In this document: positions 45,421 through 58,289 of the stretch, in pieces
Numbering within the stretch: the stretch's first letter is position 1
Layout: every line of letters starts with the position of its first letter
NCBI RefSeq assembly: GCF_033439725.1
Contig: NW_026944389.1
Location: 2,480,001 to 2,544,000, forward strand
DNA from: Neurospora tetraspora
Lineage: Eukaryota; Ascomycota; Sordariomycetes; Sordariales; Sordariaceae
Direction of reading: 5' to 3'
DNA: 64,000 nucleotides
Notes under the pieces: generated by a model
The model's database searches: none
What the model was told of the DNA's origin: nothing
What the model saw: the letters and a program-made list of their open reading frames with translations, nothing else
Position numbers and translations under genes: made by a program

Positions 45421-47706
45421 CTATTGGCGGGCGTGCTCAGCTGGGTTGGGATGATCAAGCAAACCGCCAATATCGACTCGCGAACGTTCCTCCCGGCTTC
45501 GGTATTGCACCTCCTGCGGTTGAATAGCATGCGGTTGGTGGTTGCGTATCGGCGGTAGTTGAAACGCTGGCAACGGGTCAGGTCGGCTTGGCGATATCAG
45601 CTCGCTCCTTGGGATTTGGAACGGCGGCATCACACTGGCATATTCCGTTCTACTTGGCGACGAGATATATGCCGACGGCATGTTCGCCCCAAATCCCGTC
45701 ATACTTCGTGGTGGCGGTGGGGCGGCTGGTACATGTGCCCCCTCTCCATATCCGCTATCGGCAGGTCGTGAATGCCGGGGACCAAAATCTGTCGTGACGG
45801 GCGGCCCTTGCGTGTATGGCTGGTATGACTGAGTCGTCTCTCTGATACTAGGTGAGGACTCGGAATAATTAAACGGTCGCACAGGGCTCATTAGCAGCAG
45901 AACGACATAGTATATGGAGTCTCGCTTGGACAACGCAGTCCGAAGTGACAGCTGCCGCGGTAGTCCATCTTGTCCCAGGAAGGTGAGGATATCTTGTCTA
46001 TCCAGTGGGTATTTTGAGATTTCCTCCGGGGAGAAGCTCAACATATCCATGACCCTTTCTTCCTCTGCTTTTCCGAAAATAGGTGGAAGATAGTTTGGTT
46101 CGTTTCTCCTTTGTTGGTCCACCATCTGTCGCTGGATAGACGCTACCTTCTCTCGATCATGCCCCACAACCAAATCAGCGAGTCTCAGGCCATGAACAGA
46201 CACTCTGCCGATCGCATCCAGGAATGTCTTCGATGCCTTTCCAATTTGAAGATCGACTGTTAAATAGGCCACTGGCTCTGGAGGTCTTGTTGGCATAGTC
46301 AAGGGCGCGAGGAAAACGTTCGAATCATGGGCTGAGCCTCTTTCGGCAAATCTCGACATTGCGGAGTCGGGCGGCTGTGATTTGAGGACGCGGTATGACT
46401 GTGTTCGGCGAAGGGTGTCGTCGAACGTAAGGATTGACGAAGAACCAGAATGATATTGAGATGACAGCGGCCTTCTCATCCCATCCGATGGAACGCCAAA
46501 CCTCGTACTGTCGTATTTTATATCCGCCCTATCATCCCGCAACCGTGGACGGCCACGTTTCTTGTGTTGAACGTCGATGCATGCGTCGTCTTTGCCGCTA
46601 CTGGAGCACCTCGAACATGGACGCCGTGCTGCAACCAGTTAGTAAAGTCCTGACGCGGGTAAATTACAAGCCGACAATCCTGTTGGTCATCCAAAGCACA
46701 CCACAGCCCTGACCAGGAAGTCGAGTCCAGGAAACGAAAGGGACGCTCGCTTGAACATATTTCCGTCTCTGTCGAAGCATCGATACGTTGGCTTCCCGCT
46801 GCTGCATCTCTCTCCCAAGGTCCCGAACGCCAACATTGGCAAATCTCTGATCCGTCACACACTCGTGGAACGTCGCGCTGGCAAGCGATGGAGGTCTTTC
46901 AAGCTAGCCGTCTCACTGATTATAATCGCGGGTTTTGACAACTCACGTAGCCCCTTCGGAGGGCCCTAACTTGGAAAGTCGTGGTATCTGGTTAAGGTAT
47001 CTTGGGAAAAAGAAAAATCTCACATACCATCGCATCTATCAAATCATTAGCACTCAACCTCCGAAACCCTCCTCATCTCCGGCAGTATCGGGCCAACTAA
47101 CCTTAGGTGGGCTCTTTTACAAGGCACGCATGCAGATGCCACATGGCCTTTGGTCTTCCTTTGGGGCTTGGGTGACGTCTGCGGGTGAGAATCATGCCCT
47201 GGATGATACAGAGCCGTGGAATGGGGCGGTGGACCAGGCAAAGGACCTCCTACACTTCCTGACCCAGCAATCGGCGGGAAAGAAGGCTGAAGGGTTGCTG
47301 TACCATGCGGTGCATCGTAGGGATGCGGTCTTGTCATCGATGACTCTGCGCGCTGATACTCGTACGACATGCGTTCTGGCGGATTTGGGAGAAATGGGCG
47401 TGTATGAGCCAAGGCCCTCAACTGAAGTCCTTCATCTCCGTGGGTGACTGCAATCCCTCGATAGCCATCTCGAGTCGTCGCCTGGTATACGCCCTGACGT
47501 CTTTCGGCGGCCTCTTGGCTTGCTTTCGGGGGAAGTGGTGGGGACCCTGACATGGGCGGAGAAGGATAGCTCTCCGAGCGAGCAGTGCTCTTAGAGTCTG
47601 CCCTGACCCAGTTGAGATCGAGAGCAAATTGAGCCAGGTCGGTAATTCCCCGGCGTTTGCCGAGGGTGTTCTGGAGGACGTCGGACCTCTGACTCAAAGG
47701 TTGCAT
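45421..47706 (-). CDS. Zn(II)2Cys6 transcription factor with PAS domain
   Basis: Three exons, 47706-47102, an 8-nt microexon at 47035-47028, and 46628-45421, sum to 1821 nt, exactly 607 codons (606 residues). Introns are 66 and 399 nt, each with a GT donor (GTTAGT, GTATGT), a branch site (CTAAT, CTAAC) and an AG acceptor. Splicing the microexon ATGCGATG rebuilds the cluster at residues 193-221 (CVPCKRAHLR, then CDARRPCSRC, then the last Cys): C-x2-C-x6-C-x5-C-x2-C-x8-C. A basic KKRGRPRLRD segment follows at once. A PAS fold lies about 325-400 (PVAYLTVDLQIGKASKTF). The remainder is Ser/Pro-rich and disordered. Such proteins are nuclear DNA-binding regulators, often binding CGG half-sites; the target genes are unknown. 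No neighbouring cluster suggests a pathway. Confidence 0.88.
47028..47035 (-). other. 8-nt microexon completing the zinc cluster
   Basis: On the minus strand the sequence reads TTGATAG, then ATGCGATG, then GTATGTGAG. The eight bases supply the third zinc-binding cysteine and the following aspartate, and keep the frame between the flanking exons. Skipping it removes the Cys and shifts the frame. Confidence 0.8.
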
Positions 47707-50700
47707 GGATGGATCTGTTCCAAGGTGACAGAAGGGATCAGGTATCCCGACGGTCTCTACGTCGAAGACGGCACCAGGATCCGATCAGCGAAGACCCTCA
47801 CGGACTAGACAAGCAACCGAAAAAGATCCGAGTACCAAGTTGACAGCGGACATTCCCAAATGCAATATGCGCAGTTTTGTGTTTGGCGCAAGGGGTCGTA
47901 TTTGGGATTCTGGTTGCTTCTTATCCGCGCCAGTGCCTTTCGAATCTACACGCCAAGTTTGAAAGGCTGGTCTGAATAAACCGGACGAAAAGATATCTGG
48001 TTGCGGGATAAGATGGCTGATGGAGTGATAACGAAGGCCCTGAGCCTTTGGAGCTTGAACGCCAAGGCTGTTGTCTTTTTGAAGCCTTTAAGGGCAAGCT
48101 AGGGCTATCAGCGTCGACGAGGCCAGCTATACGGCCAGTGAAGACGACAAGCACACACGGCCAGGCCGTTGGGTTGGACAAAGATGATGCAGATGATTCT
48201 GGTTCAGTGAATGTTCGGGGCGCCAGTGGCACTGTATGCAGTGTTTCGTGCGAGTTAGGTTGTTGGATGGGAAGAGGTCGTTGACTCGTCGTTGTCGGGG
48301 GGCTGCAGACCGAAACGGTGCGTTCTCGGGGCCTCTGGCGTGGACTATAAGAGGAATAGAGGTTGAACCAGTTGAGACACACACCTGGTGGAAGGCGTGT
48401 TTTGTCTTTTTGGGTCTTGTTTAAGGTCGACCTTTTGGTTGCTGGGATATCGCGCCCGTAAGTAGTCGGCGGCCAGGGCAGTCGACAAAGATTTGGTGTC
48501 AGTGGCACCAGGTGGTTTTTGTGCGACTTATTAGCAACGGCGCAATTGAGATGGGGCCAAGATGGAGCATGGATAGGCGTAGGTCAAGGTACCCTGGCCA
48601 GTAACCGTGAATGGGTCGTTGCAAATCGAAGGGTAGGCAGGGTAGGCTGCAATGCCAGCAAGCCCCCCTTGTCTCTCCCCATGCCATACCCAACTTCTTT
48701 TTTGGAGTTGCAGGGCAGCCGGACGGCCAAGGTGCACACGAATTTGCTGGATGGATGATGGATTGGGCCCGGGGTGTCAAGAACAGTGGCCGCCAGTCCC
48801 AGATCCAGTCCCGGCAGCAGGGAAGAGGGAAAGGGTTGTGGTACTTGTTTTGATCCGACCCATCTGGGTGGTGCTCCCTGGTGGTGCTTCGTGGTGGTGC
48901 TGTTTGGGTACTGGCTCGCGGGCTCCTACCTCTACAGTGGAGGCTTGTTGCCATGCGCTTAGTACTTGGTGGACGGCTCCGGTCAGGTTTTGTCCTCTCG
49001 CTCGCACGGCCAATATCGACGTCCGCCCACCCACCCACTCAACCTGAGGCTGTCATGGCTGGCAGCCGTTGTGAGCAGTGAAACCGTCCTAGCGCAAGAC
49101 GACAGCACCAGGCGGTTTCGTCTCGCCTCGGGAGAAGGAGGAGGAGGAGCAAGAAGCTGGGGGAACAAGAGTCGAGACAAGTTCCAAGACCAGAACACGG
49201 AATAATGCGCGAAGAAGCATGTCTCGCGTCGCCGCTTTTTCAGGTATCAGCGTGTCTGTCGGCGGCCGATCCCATCAGGACCAGCACCGGGAAGTCAGTA
49301 TGGCAGTCAGTACCCGGGAAGTATATCCGCCCCCATGCAAGATGGCGGTTGTCCAGTGCATGCGGCCCTGGCTGTGTACGGTTGCAATGGTCCAGCAGGC
49401 ACCCACGAGCCACCCCGGTTGGCTACTAGGTATACCTCGTCAATGTACCAGGGCGCCATTTGGTGGAGGTATATACCGCAGCCATGTTGGGTCCCCATGT
49501 TGATGTAAGTCGACCGACTCGACCCAGTTACAGAACGGAATTTGTGCATGCACTGCACTTACTGCAGAGCAGATCGCTGAGGGCGATGAGCAAGGATGCG
49601 ACGAGGGTGGTGAAATGATGTCGAGGATGGCCGATCCCTCCGCTGTCGACGGCGAGATATGTGAGATGGGGGTTTGATCTTGATCTTCAACACATTCCGT
49701 GTCCGGTAAGGTTCGAGATGTCGAGGGTCTGGAAACGGACCGAGAAGAGCATCGGACCCTGAGCTTGCAATCTGGAACCTCGCGACTGAATTTTGTCCGT
49801 GGCCATGACAGCTGAGCCTGGAGAAGATGATGGGCTGAGGCACTGTCTTGAGAACAAAAATCGTCAGACATGGCCAGCCCAGTGTGCTTCTTTCCACTTC
49901 CACAACCCGGCGCGTCTCCTTCCGTAACCTCCGCCGTTTGTTTGCTCTTTCCGGCTCCAAGGCTAAACTATATTCTCTGTGCCTTCCCAGTTTGTGCGTC
50001 ACAACCCGCGTCAAGGTGCTGTCATTAATCAAGCCTGTCCCAGAACGGAAGGAACCCGGCTGTCAGGAACAGGCGTGCCGGAGAAGGTGCAGCAGCAGCA
50101 GCAGCAAGCCACAACTTTCGACAATCCAACCTCAGCTCACGACTTCCACCTAGAGGTACAGTTGATATTGTATGGCTTGCCCCAATCGTCCGACAATTCA
50201 TGGTGTTGGTCTGGAGGTATGTAGCACCTTTACTTATCCTCCGAAACTCAACAAGTTGCTTCAGCCGAAATTCGACAATGGTCTCGACCGGGCAGGCAGA
50301 AGATTCGCAGATTAAACGTGCTGATACCAGTACGTATCTACATGGCTCCAGTCTGTGCCCCATGGTTGCTTCCATAGCGGGACGGAACACTCCAGGGGGG
50401 CAGGAACCTGGGAGCCCAGGATTGCCAAGAAGGCAAGGAACTCGCACATCCATCATCACACTCATTGTCCAAGTGGCCGTTGTCGAGTAAGATCCGAGTC
50501 ATCTTTGACCTTTTCCAATTACAGCCAGTCATCTGCCCCAAAATGAGATGCTAGCTTCCAGCCAAGTGGAATTCTCCATGTTCTCCACCCCAAACCTTGT
50601 GTTGCTCATTTAAACCGGCGGATGGCAGATTACTGGCAGGCACCCAGCAGTGTACCACCCGGAATCTCGGTCTATTATAGACCCCTGTCTGGAGGTGAGA

Positions 50701-53594
50701 TAGCTTCCAAGTCACAGAGAGATTTTCCCCGTCTCTCTATCACAGCTCCCTACACGAAAGGTATTTGCCCATTCTGACGCCGCCCTTCTGGGATCTGCGA
50801 GGGAAGTAAGACGGTCCGGTCAAGACAGGATACGGACCTTATCATCACGACCGGGTTACAATTACCAGTCGGTCCAAACATCGTCTTGGTTGTGGTGCCA
50901 AAATCTCCCTTGTCCCACCCGCTGGCACAACCTGGGGCTACCTCTACGACCTGAAGCTATGAAATACCTACCCTGGGAGTGGAACCCCTGGTTATGTGTG
51001 ACCATAGGCCCTTGTTGCCTCTTTCAGTTAGGTTTCTCTATCCGTGTTTCCTATGGAACCCCATCAGCCTACATACAGCCATCGTTGACCGTTTATCTTG
51101 GTATTCTGACACAACGACTTCTAGATATCTTATACACATATACTAAGGGCCGATTTCCAAACCGGCCAGGTTGGGCAGTAGAGGCAGTCTTACTACCTTT
51201 ACCTTGCTGGTTGACCACTAACAGAAAAGACTCAGATACTCCCGGGCTGTTGCCTCTTCCCTTTACCCCGGAGAGTTCTGGTCGAGCACACAAGATGTGA
51301 TACTGTGCATCGATTGGGCAAACCGTGCTAGTGAATGCAATTCTTGCCTAGCGGGATTACATCACCTACGGCCTGTCTACAGTTGGGAGTCAAAACGACA
51401 GGAGAGCCAAGGACCCAAGAAGCGGCGCATCAATAGCACAACGCTCGGCCGTTGCAGATCCACCTCGTCTTGTCTTACAATGTTGTACAGGTAACAGCAC
51501 GTACAGTAGCGAGCGCTTCATGGTGGTACCGGAACGGTGGAAACAAAAGATGAAGGGCCCAGGTGTGGAAGTTCCTCACTATCTTCTCCATGTTAACATC
51601 TGAGCACGCTCCTGTTAACAACTCCTTTTTCATCATCAACGGCTCAATAATGCTGTATTCAAAGGCATGGTATCTGCCATAGAAAGACGATGATTGGCTC
51701 GGCTGTGCCTTATACTGATCCAGACGACCCATCAACCGGGAGTGAACTACCAGCTTTCCTTCCTTCCTCCCGGTCACAGATACAGATGCACCACGGTCCA
51801 CGCTTATTGCACACTCGCTGCGGCCCGCTACAGTCGAAACGAACGGTTACAAAATGGCCGCAGACATGGGCCGCAGACCAAGCGATGCACTTCATCTAAC
51901 TCGATCGGCTCTTGTGATTGCACCCGCCATCATCCTGCCCCGGTCCCGCCTTGAGGGGTCGCATGTAATTTATTCGGTCTAGTCAACGGCGCCTATTTGT
52001 TTGTCTCCCGTATGCTTTTCCAGCACCACGAGTGTCTTCTATCACCCGTATACTAACCGGCGATCCCACACTGATCACTTGCTATGCTGACTCTGGGGAA
52101 ATTACTTGGACGTTTTCACCATCGCGGCATGTCACGCTGCCCTGTTTGACCCATCCACCCATGTTCAATATCGTCACTCTTTTATTCGACAACATGGCTT
52201 ATCTGGAGATAGTCTGAGCGTGGTTGGATTACAGTTATCCGTTCAACTTCCAACAACCCGAACTCAGCGCCACTACGCAGTCCTAGCAGTAGACATACGT
52301 CTTTGCTGAAATCAAGGGTGACATTGACCAAAGGATCGGCGGCTGGGCTGCCCTACTGATCTACTTCCAGACCACGACTCAAGAAGAACACCTTGCTTAT
52401 GTTACGGATAAGTGCAGTGCCGGGAAGATGAAGTAATCCGCACACCTTGCTATCTGAGTCTCGTGATGAATCTGATTCCTTCATCACTGCCCTACACAAG
52501 CAGGTACGTAAAGGATTTTGAGCGCTTGGTCTCTGGAAAGGTAACATCGCGTAGCAGCTCATGGCGATCTGATAATTTGCAAGTATCATCAGAAGGCACT
52601 CTAAACGAAACATTTCAACCTCTATAACATGGTTAAACCACTATCAACATGGATCATTGGTCGATCAAGTTGACCTCCCAGGACTACTCAAGGAAAGACG
52701 ACTGAAGAGTGTGGTTATCAAGATTGTCATCCAGGTATGAGAAACAATGACCGTTGTAACTTGTCATGCCTGTAATACAATGGCCTTGTAAGATACGGTA
52801 AGAGAGGCCATTGACAATACAGCCCCCCTGACCCGGCTCCATTATCAAATCCATACCATTAGAAGCATGCTAATATCCCATTGGCTAGTGTGTACATGGC
52901 AGCATCGTTGAGATAGTGTTTACCATCACAATTGATTTGAACCTTGGCGCAAGATCTCTTCCAGTCTGGCTCTCCTCTTCCCGGCTTGGTTCCATGAGAT
53001 GAAGCCATTTCGACTTGCAGCCTACTAAGACATTTGGCCGTTGTTTGATCCAGCAACGTCTCGACATATCGTGATGAAAACCGGAGCTGACGACGTCCAG
53101 GGTCCTGGTACGGGTATGTTAGTGTGGTGGGTGTTGGGCATGGAATCACCAAAAGTGAAATTTCTCACTTGTCAATATATGCGTATTGATTTAACTTGGC
53201 ACCCGCTGTCAGTCATGCCATGTCTTGAGTTGCCGTTCTGATAAAAAGCAAAACCAAGAAGAGGGCTGTGAACTAGTCACAGAGCAATAGCCCAGCCCAA
53301 TGTCTCTAGTGTAAGTGACCTGATGACGCCCAGGATGACAGCGGCAGGGCACCGACAAGAAATGATCTGCACTGGTCTCCCACCTTACGCGAAGAAGAAG
53401 GGGAAAAAGCAAGTGACAAGCAGACAGATGTCTTTGTGGTGACCAACTCACTGAAAAAAAGCCCATGCCTATCAGTGAAAATGGAATTTGTCGTCGTCCG
53501 AACCGCTTGTCACGGTAGAGTTCATCCACTTCATTTCTTCCAAAGATTGTCGTAGCGTTCCACTAAAACGAACCGAACCAGGTCTATGCTTTCC
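47707..53594. other. Long gene-poor region
   Basis: About 5.9 kb of ordinary base composition holds no gene I can support. Open frames are short, overlap on both strands and have no domains. Up to a few hundred bases next to 47706 are probably the promoter and leader of the Zn2Cys6 gene. A (CAG)n run of about six units lies near 50089-50107. Noncoding RNA genes cannot be excluded. Confidence 0.45.
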
Positions 53595-54429
53595 CACCAC
53601 TATACTTTGCAAACACGGTATCAGTCCCCACATTAGAATCTAACCGCTATATACACACACATCGTAAATCCATCAATACATAACAACAGTAAAATCTTCA
53701 AACGCCCATATCATTACCAATCTTAAAAGTATTTACAATCCGATTACTACTCTATATTCGTATAAATTCCCCTAATCGATTGAAGTTAATACTAAAAGGT
53801 CCCGATCAATAAGCCAATTTATACCGTATACAATTCGCACTAAGCACCGCCGCGCCTACTTTAATTATACTTTCTAAACGCTCCCTTCCTAACGACAGTA
53901 ATAAACCTTAATAATCGAAACGGCTTTCGAAGCCCAATACCTATATAGCTCGTATAAACGCCGGTTTAAAAAACGGAAATAGAAATAACGAAAGGATTCC
54001 TATTCTAATAGCGCGTACTATAAGCGGTACAACTACTATAAAATCCCAACTAGAGCTAACCCAATTAACCCAATTAATTAAATCCAATTTATATATTATT
54101 ATTCGAAATTCTATATTAAATAGTAATAATATTTCGAAATCGAAGAAAGCTAATACTATTAGTAAATAACTTACAATCTCTTCTATACCTATTGCCTCTT
54201 CGAATAATTTATAAATTATACTCAAAATTCTAACCGCTTCCTCCCTAATTTATTCGATTACCCTAACTACTTTGATTATTTTAATTCCCTCGTTTATTCT
54301 TCTAACTACCTCGTTTCGTATTCCTCCTCTTCCTTAAATCCGTAATTAAACCCCTACTCCAACTACCGCTGTATCGTTTCGAATTCCCAAACTCCCGCGT
54401 CGAACTAATACTACTATAATAATAAGACT

Positions 54430-56660
54430 ACCTCTTTATTAGAAAATTTTAACTACGGATAAAGAAGAAATATCGACCAAAGAGACTGTGAATACTAATT
54501 GTAAATTGTACGAAAAATATATATATTCGCCGTCGCAAAAACTAGAAAATAAAGTCGAAATTAACGAATAGGCTAATACTATTACCCCTTAGACTAAAAA
54601 ATCCTATAAACTTAAAATAACCCTAAGACCGCTACTAATCCCCGATTTTCTAAATATTTTACTTATATATAATGGAATATAACTATTAGATTTCAATTAC
54701 AAAAAATTCGTTAAGAAGCCCAGAAAATGTTTTAATTCTATTTTAACCGAACGGATTATAATCGAGAAGGAAATCGATAAAATTATTGACGAAAGTAATT
54801 ATAATATACTTAACGATAAATTTATATATTGAATATAAAATATATAAAATATTTTCTTAAATACTACCTATAACGAATATAAAATTATTAATTTAAATTC
54901 TAAAATTATTATATAATATTCAAACTAAACTACTAGTATTTACGAAACTAAAAAAAGCGTTACGCTCTTTCAAATTCGTATTATACTAATATAAAACGAA
55001 TAAAAAGGCTAAATAACGCCCTTTAAATACTATAATGTTTCGAAAATAATACGCAATCTAATTAAGCGGCTATCTAAGAGATATTTCATTATAATTACCT
55101 CCTATCTTTGAATTCTTAATAATTACTTACTACTCCCATAATAATTTTATACCCCTTCTATAACTAATACGCCTATACCATCATTACACATTACTTCCTT
55201 TAATAAACGGCTAATATATAATAATTATTTTCAATCCTAATCTAATTCCTTTTAATAAACCTTTCAAACTCCCTTCTACTAACTATTTATACTTACTACG
55301 ATGTTCGCTAATACTTCTACATAATTTAAATCGGTTAATAAATCGGCTAATAACTCTAATAATAAATCGAAATCGATTACGAACTTTATATTATAAAAAT
55401 TCTATACTAATTACAAAATTAAACGCAAAATACAAAAAGCGGGCAAAGAATCGACTACCCTATTCTATAACGAATTAATTAAATTATAAAGATATAAAAC
55501 CGGTCACTAATATAAAAATTATTACAATAAGTATTAATACTATTAATATTTTATTTATCCTAATTAATACTACTATTATATATTTATAATAAAGGATCTA
55601 AAGGATTAAGCAACGGTTATTACTATAAAGAAGGCTACTCTTACTAACCTACCCCCTAAAATTATATTAAAATAGTTTAATCCTAATAATCTGATTAATA
55701 ATAATAATTACTAAATCCAAATAAATATAGCAATATATAAATAATTAAAATTCTAATAATTTTACCCCCTATATACGGCGCTTCCTTATAGTAAATACAG
55801 TAATTTATACGTATTTCCTCCTCAAATATTTAATTTTAATTTCTAAAATAATTATTAAATTAACGGTAATATAGATAGAATTACTAGTATTAACGCTAGA
55901 ATACTACCCGCCTTACCTCCTATACTTCTTTTTAATAATTATAAAAATATAAATATAGGGATAGTAAATATAAATTTAATAATCGAACCTACTTTACCTA
56001 TTTTATTTAATATTAATACCTTTTATATTAATACCTTTCGCATTAAAACCTTTCGCGCTAGTAATAATAACGACATTCAATCTTCCTCCCTTCTACTATC
56101 TTTATTGCTAAACCGATTATTTAACTCCCTCGTTACCGACTTTATAAAATAATTTATCTTTAAATACGTACCTAAATCCAATAAAAATAATATATCAAAA
56201 GATTCCTTCTATAATATATAAAAATCCCTTATAATCGGGCGGCTTGCCCTCTATTAAGTATATAATTTCCTTATAAATTAATGTGTTTCTTATAAAATCG
56301 ACGAGGGTATTTACTTTATAATTAAAAAAGTAATTAAAGAATACTTCTACTTCGAATATAATTATATCTAACGGTCGTCGTTACTTCTAATACCCTAAAA
56401 AGCTCTAATACCGCCGCTGCCGCGGGAACTCTAAATAATCGACCCTAAAGTATTGTTATAACCGCAAAATAAATATTCTCGTATTAATAATTATAATTAC
56501 GTATATTGCTAGCTATTGTATTATATAAATACTCTCCTACCCGACTCGCTATAGTAAAAGTTTAATAATACCCGCGCGCCCCCTTATATCGACGACCGGA
56601 TATTTAATAACTTTATTAATAATGAAAAAATTTAATCTAAAGGATAATTCGTATATTAAT
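54430..56660 (+). pseudogene. Second dead gene of the Tc1-like element, unknown function
   Basis: One plus-strand frame can be followed for over 2 kb, broken where I read it only by TAA and TAG, as RIP would cause. The early part is charged (KEEISTKETVNTN near 54463); the middle contains KAGKESTTLFYNELIKL near 55440-55490. An in-frame ATG lies at 55301, but readable frame continues upstream of it. It faces the transposase relic tail to tail. No domain could be recognised. It could be an accessory transposition protein or a nested insertion. Confidence 0.5.
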
Positions 56661-57007
56661 AAAAACCCCGACGCAACTACTAATAAAATAAATAATAACG
56701 ACGACGATAACGAAATTTAATAAATATATAAATTAAAAAAGGGATTATATAAATTAAAAAAGGGGATTATATATATAAAGAATTATTACGTAAATAAATA
56801 TTATATTAATAAATTATATTAATTTTAACGGATTTCCCACATTTTTAACACTTTAGGGGTCTGTATTATTATTATTCATTTTATTATATATTTATACTAT
56901 TTTTATATTATTTAATTATATTCGATTCTAACTATATTTAATACTGTACATCTATTATATCATACAATATTTCATACTACCGTCCCTATTAATTATAACT
57001 TATAGAA

Positions 57008-57990
57008 TTAATCCCTATACAATTTAATGTAGTCTTTAAATTCGCTAGCCTTATTAAAATCGTTGTAAAATATATTTGTCTAACAACAGTATCCTCGTAT
57101 AGCTTCTACCTCCTACCCTACCGCTCTTACTACCCCTAAGAGGAAATCTTTAAATTCTATTTAACTTAATAAATTACCACTAACCTACTAATATAAACGC
57201 CTAATATAAGCCTTTATATTGCTAAAATATATTTTAATAGGGTTAAAATCCAAGGCACAAAAGGGTAAAAACTAAAATAATACACCATAGTTAATATACG
57301 CGTCCTTAATAAATTACCCCTTATATTATAATACGTTATCTATTATTAATATACTATAGTAGTTAAGAAAGGGATTTATCTTAGGGAGTACGTACATTTC
57401 TAACTAACCTAAAAAGCCGTTAATATTATTAGTTACTCCCTTATAATACATTACGTTAATAAAACTATTCATAATTATAATTAATAATAAATAGAACCGC
57501 TTCCCTCTAATAAAAACGCTATCTACCTATAAAAATATACTCTTTAACGCCCATCCTATATAACGAACGCCATCCTTCTTATCGACGCCAAACTTATTGT
57601 AAAAGATATACATTTCTATAAAAAACTTCGAAACCTTCCTCAACTAATCAAATCTTAATAAATTACTATATTAAAACGCCCTATATACTATCCTCTTATT
57701 AATTTATTGAACTTTCTTAAGATAACGTAATATTATAGAAGCTGATATATATATATTACATTTGCTAACGAACTAATACTATATTTCATCGAAATATGAA
57801 TTCAATTTCTCGTTTAATAACTGTATAATTTCCTAGAGATCGTAAATTAAATATATCCATAGCCACTCGTATAAATACAACTATATTAACCTCTATAGAC
57901 CAAGGCAGTAGTAAAATACGGTTTTAAAGTATATAAACTTTCTAATATGGGTTACTAATTAAATCGTACATCTTTTTCAATCGCTAAACC
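57008..57990 (-). pseudogene. Dead Tc1/mariner-like transposase (HTH plus DDE_3)
   Basis: The minus-strand frame ends at 57008 and has only TAA/TAG interruptions where read. The N-terminal part resembles the Tc1 helix-turn-helix (LNSYFDEIQ, then ISASIILRYLKK). The catalytic part contains FGVDKKDGVRYIGWALK, LIIDNVL (second catalytic Asp) and FLPFCALDFNPIKIYFS, which is the third catalytic region of DDE_3 proteins. The first catalytic acidic pair reads NK instead of the family's DE, explained by G-to-A change. The protein cannot be active. Confidence 0.75.
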
Positions 57991-58289
57991 TATCATTCAC
58001 TAATACTAACTATTTAAGCAATTTTTCGAAGATATTTTTTAATAACTAACATTACGTATATTGTTTAACGCTATTAATCATTTGTATAGTACTTTATCGC
58101 TACAACTATCTTAGATCTTCTCGCCTTCAAAATCTGGTTAGAATCGTTAAATTTGAGTGCAAATCGAATATAAAACGACGGAATTATAGATCTTAAAGGT
58201 CTAGTATGTCTACTTTAATGCACATATATATATATGGCGGTCAGATTCTAAAGTGGGGACTGACACCGTATTTGCAAGGCACAGCAGCG

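Larger units (their letters stand above)
53595..58289. mobile_element. RIP-damaged 4.7-kb Tc1/mariner-like element
   Basis: Long inverted repeats lie at about 53595-53651 and 58231-58289. They share CAGTCCCCAC(A/T)TTAGAATCT and surrounding sequence; nearly all mismatches are transitions (T/C or A/G), as RIP leaves. The inside is extremely AT-rich, with CpG kept and CpA/TpG depleted, and ordinary composition resumes at both ends. A DDE_3-type transposase relic on the minus strand near the right end sets the superfamily. A second, convergent relic occupies the left and centre. No clear target duplication was found, so the outer limits are good only to about 20 bp. Confidence 0.75.

Noticed and set aside
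48499-49038. 179-codon minus-strand frame
   Set aside because: Overlaps several equally long frames on both strands; no motif or homologue recognised.
50025-50465. 146-codon minus-strand frame in the gene-poor region
   Set aside because: Ala run comes from the CAG triplet repeat on the other strand; no other feature.
50998-51030. Possible 5S rRNA-like start (GACCATAGG)
   Set aside because: The following sequence does not match the conserved internal control region of fungal 5S rRNA.
53941-54225. 94-codon hydrophobic minus-strand frame in the AT-rich block
   Set aside because: Hydrophobicity follows from T-rich codons in RIP DNA; the plus strand carries the readable relic frame.
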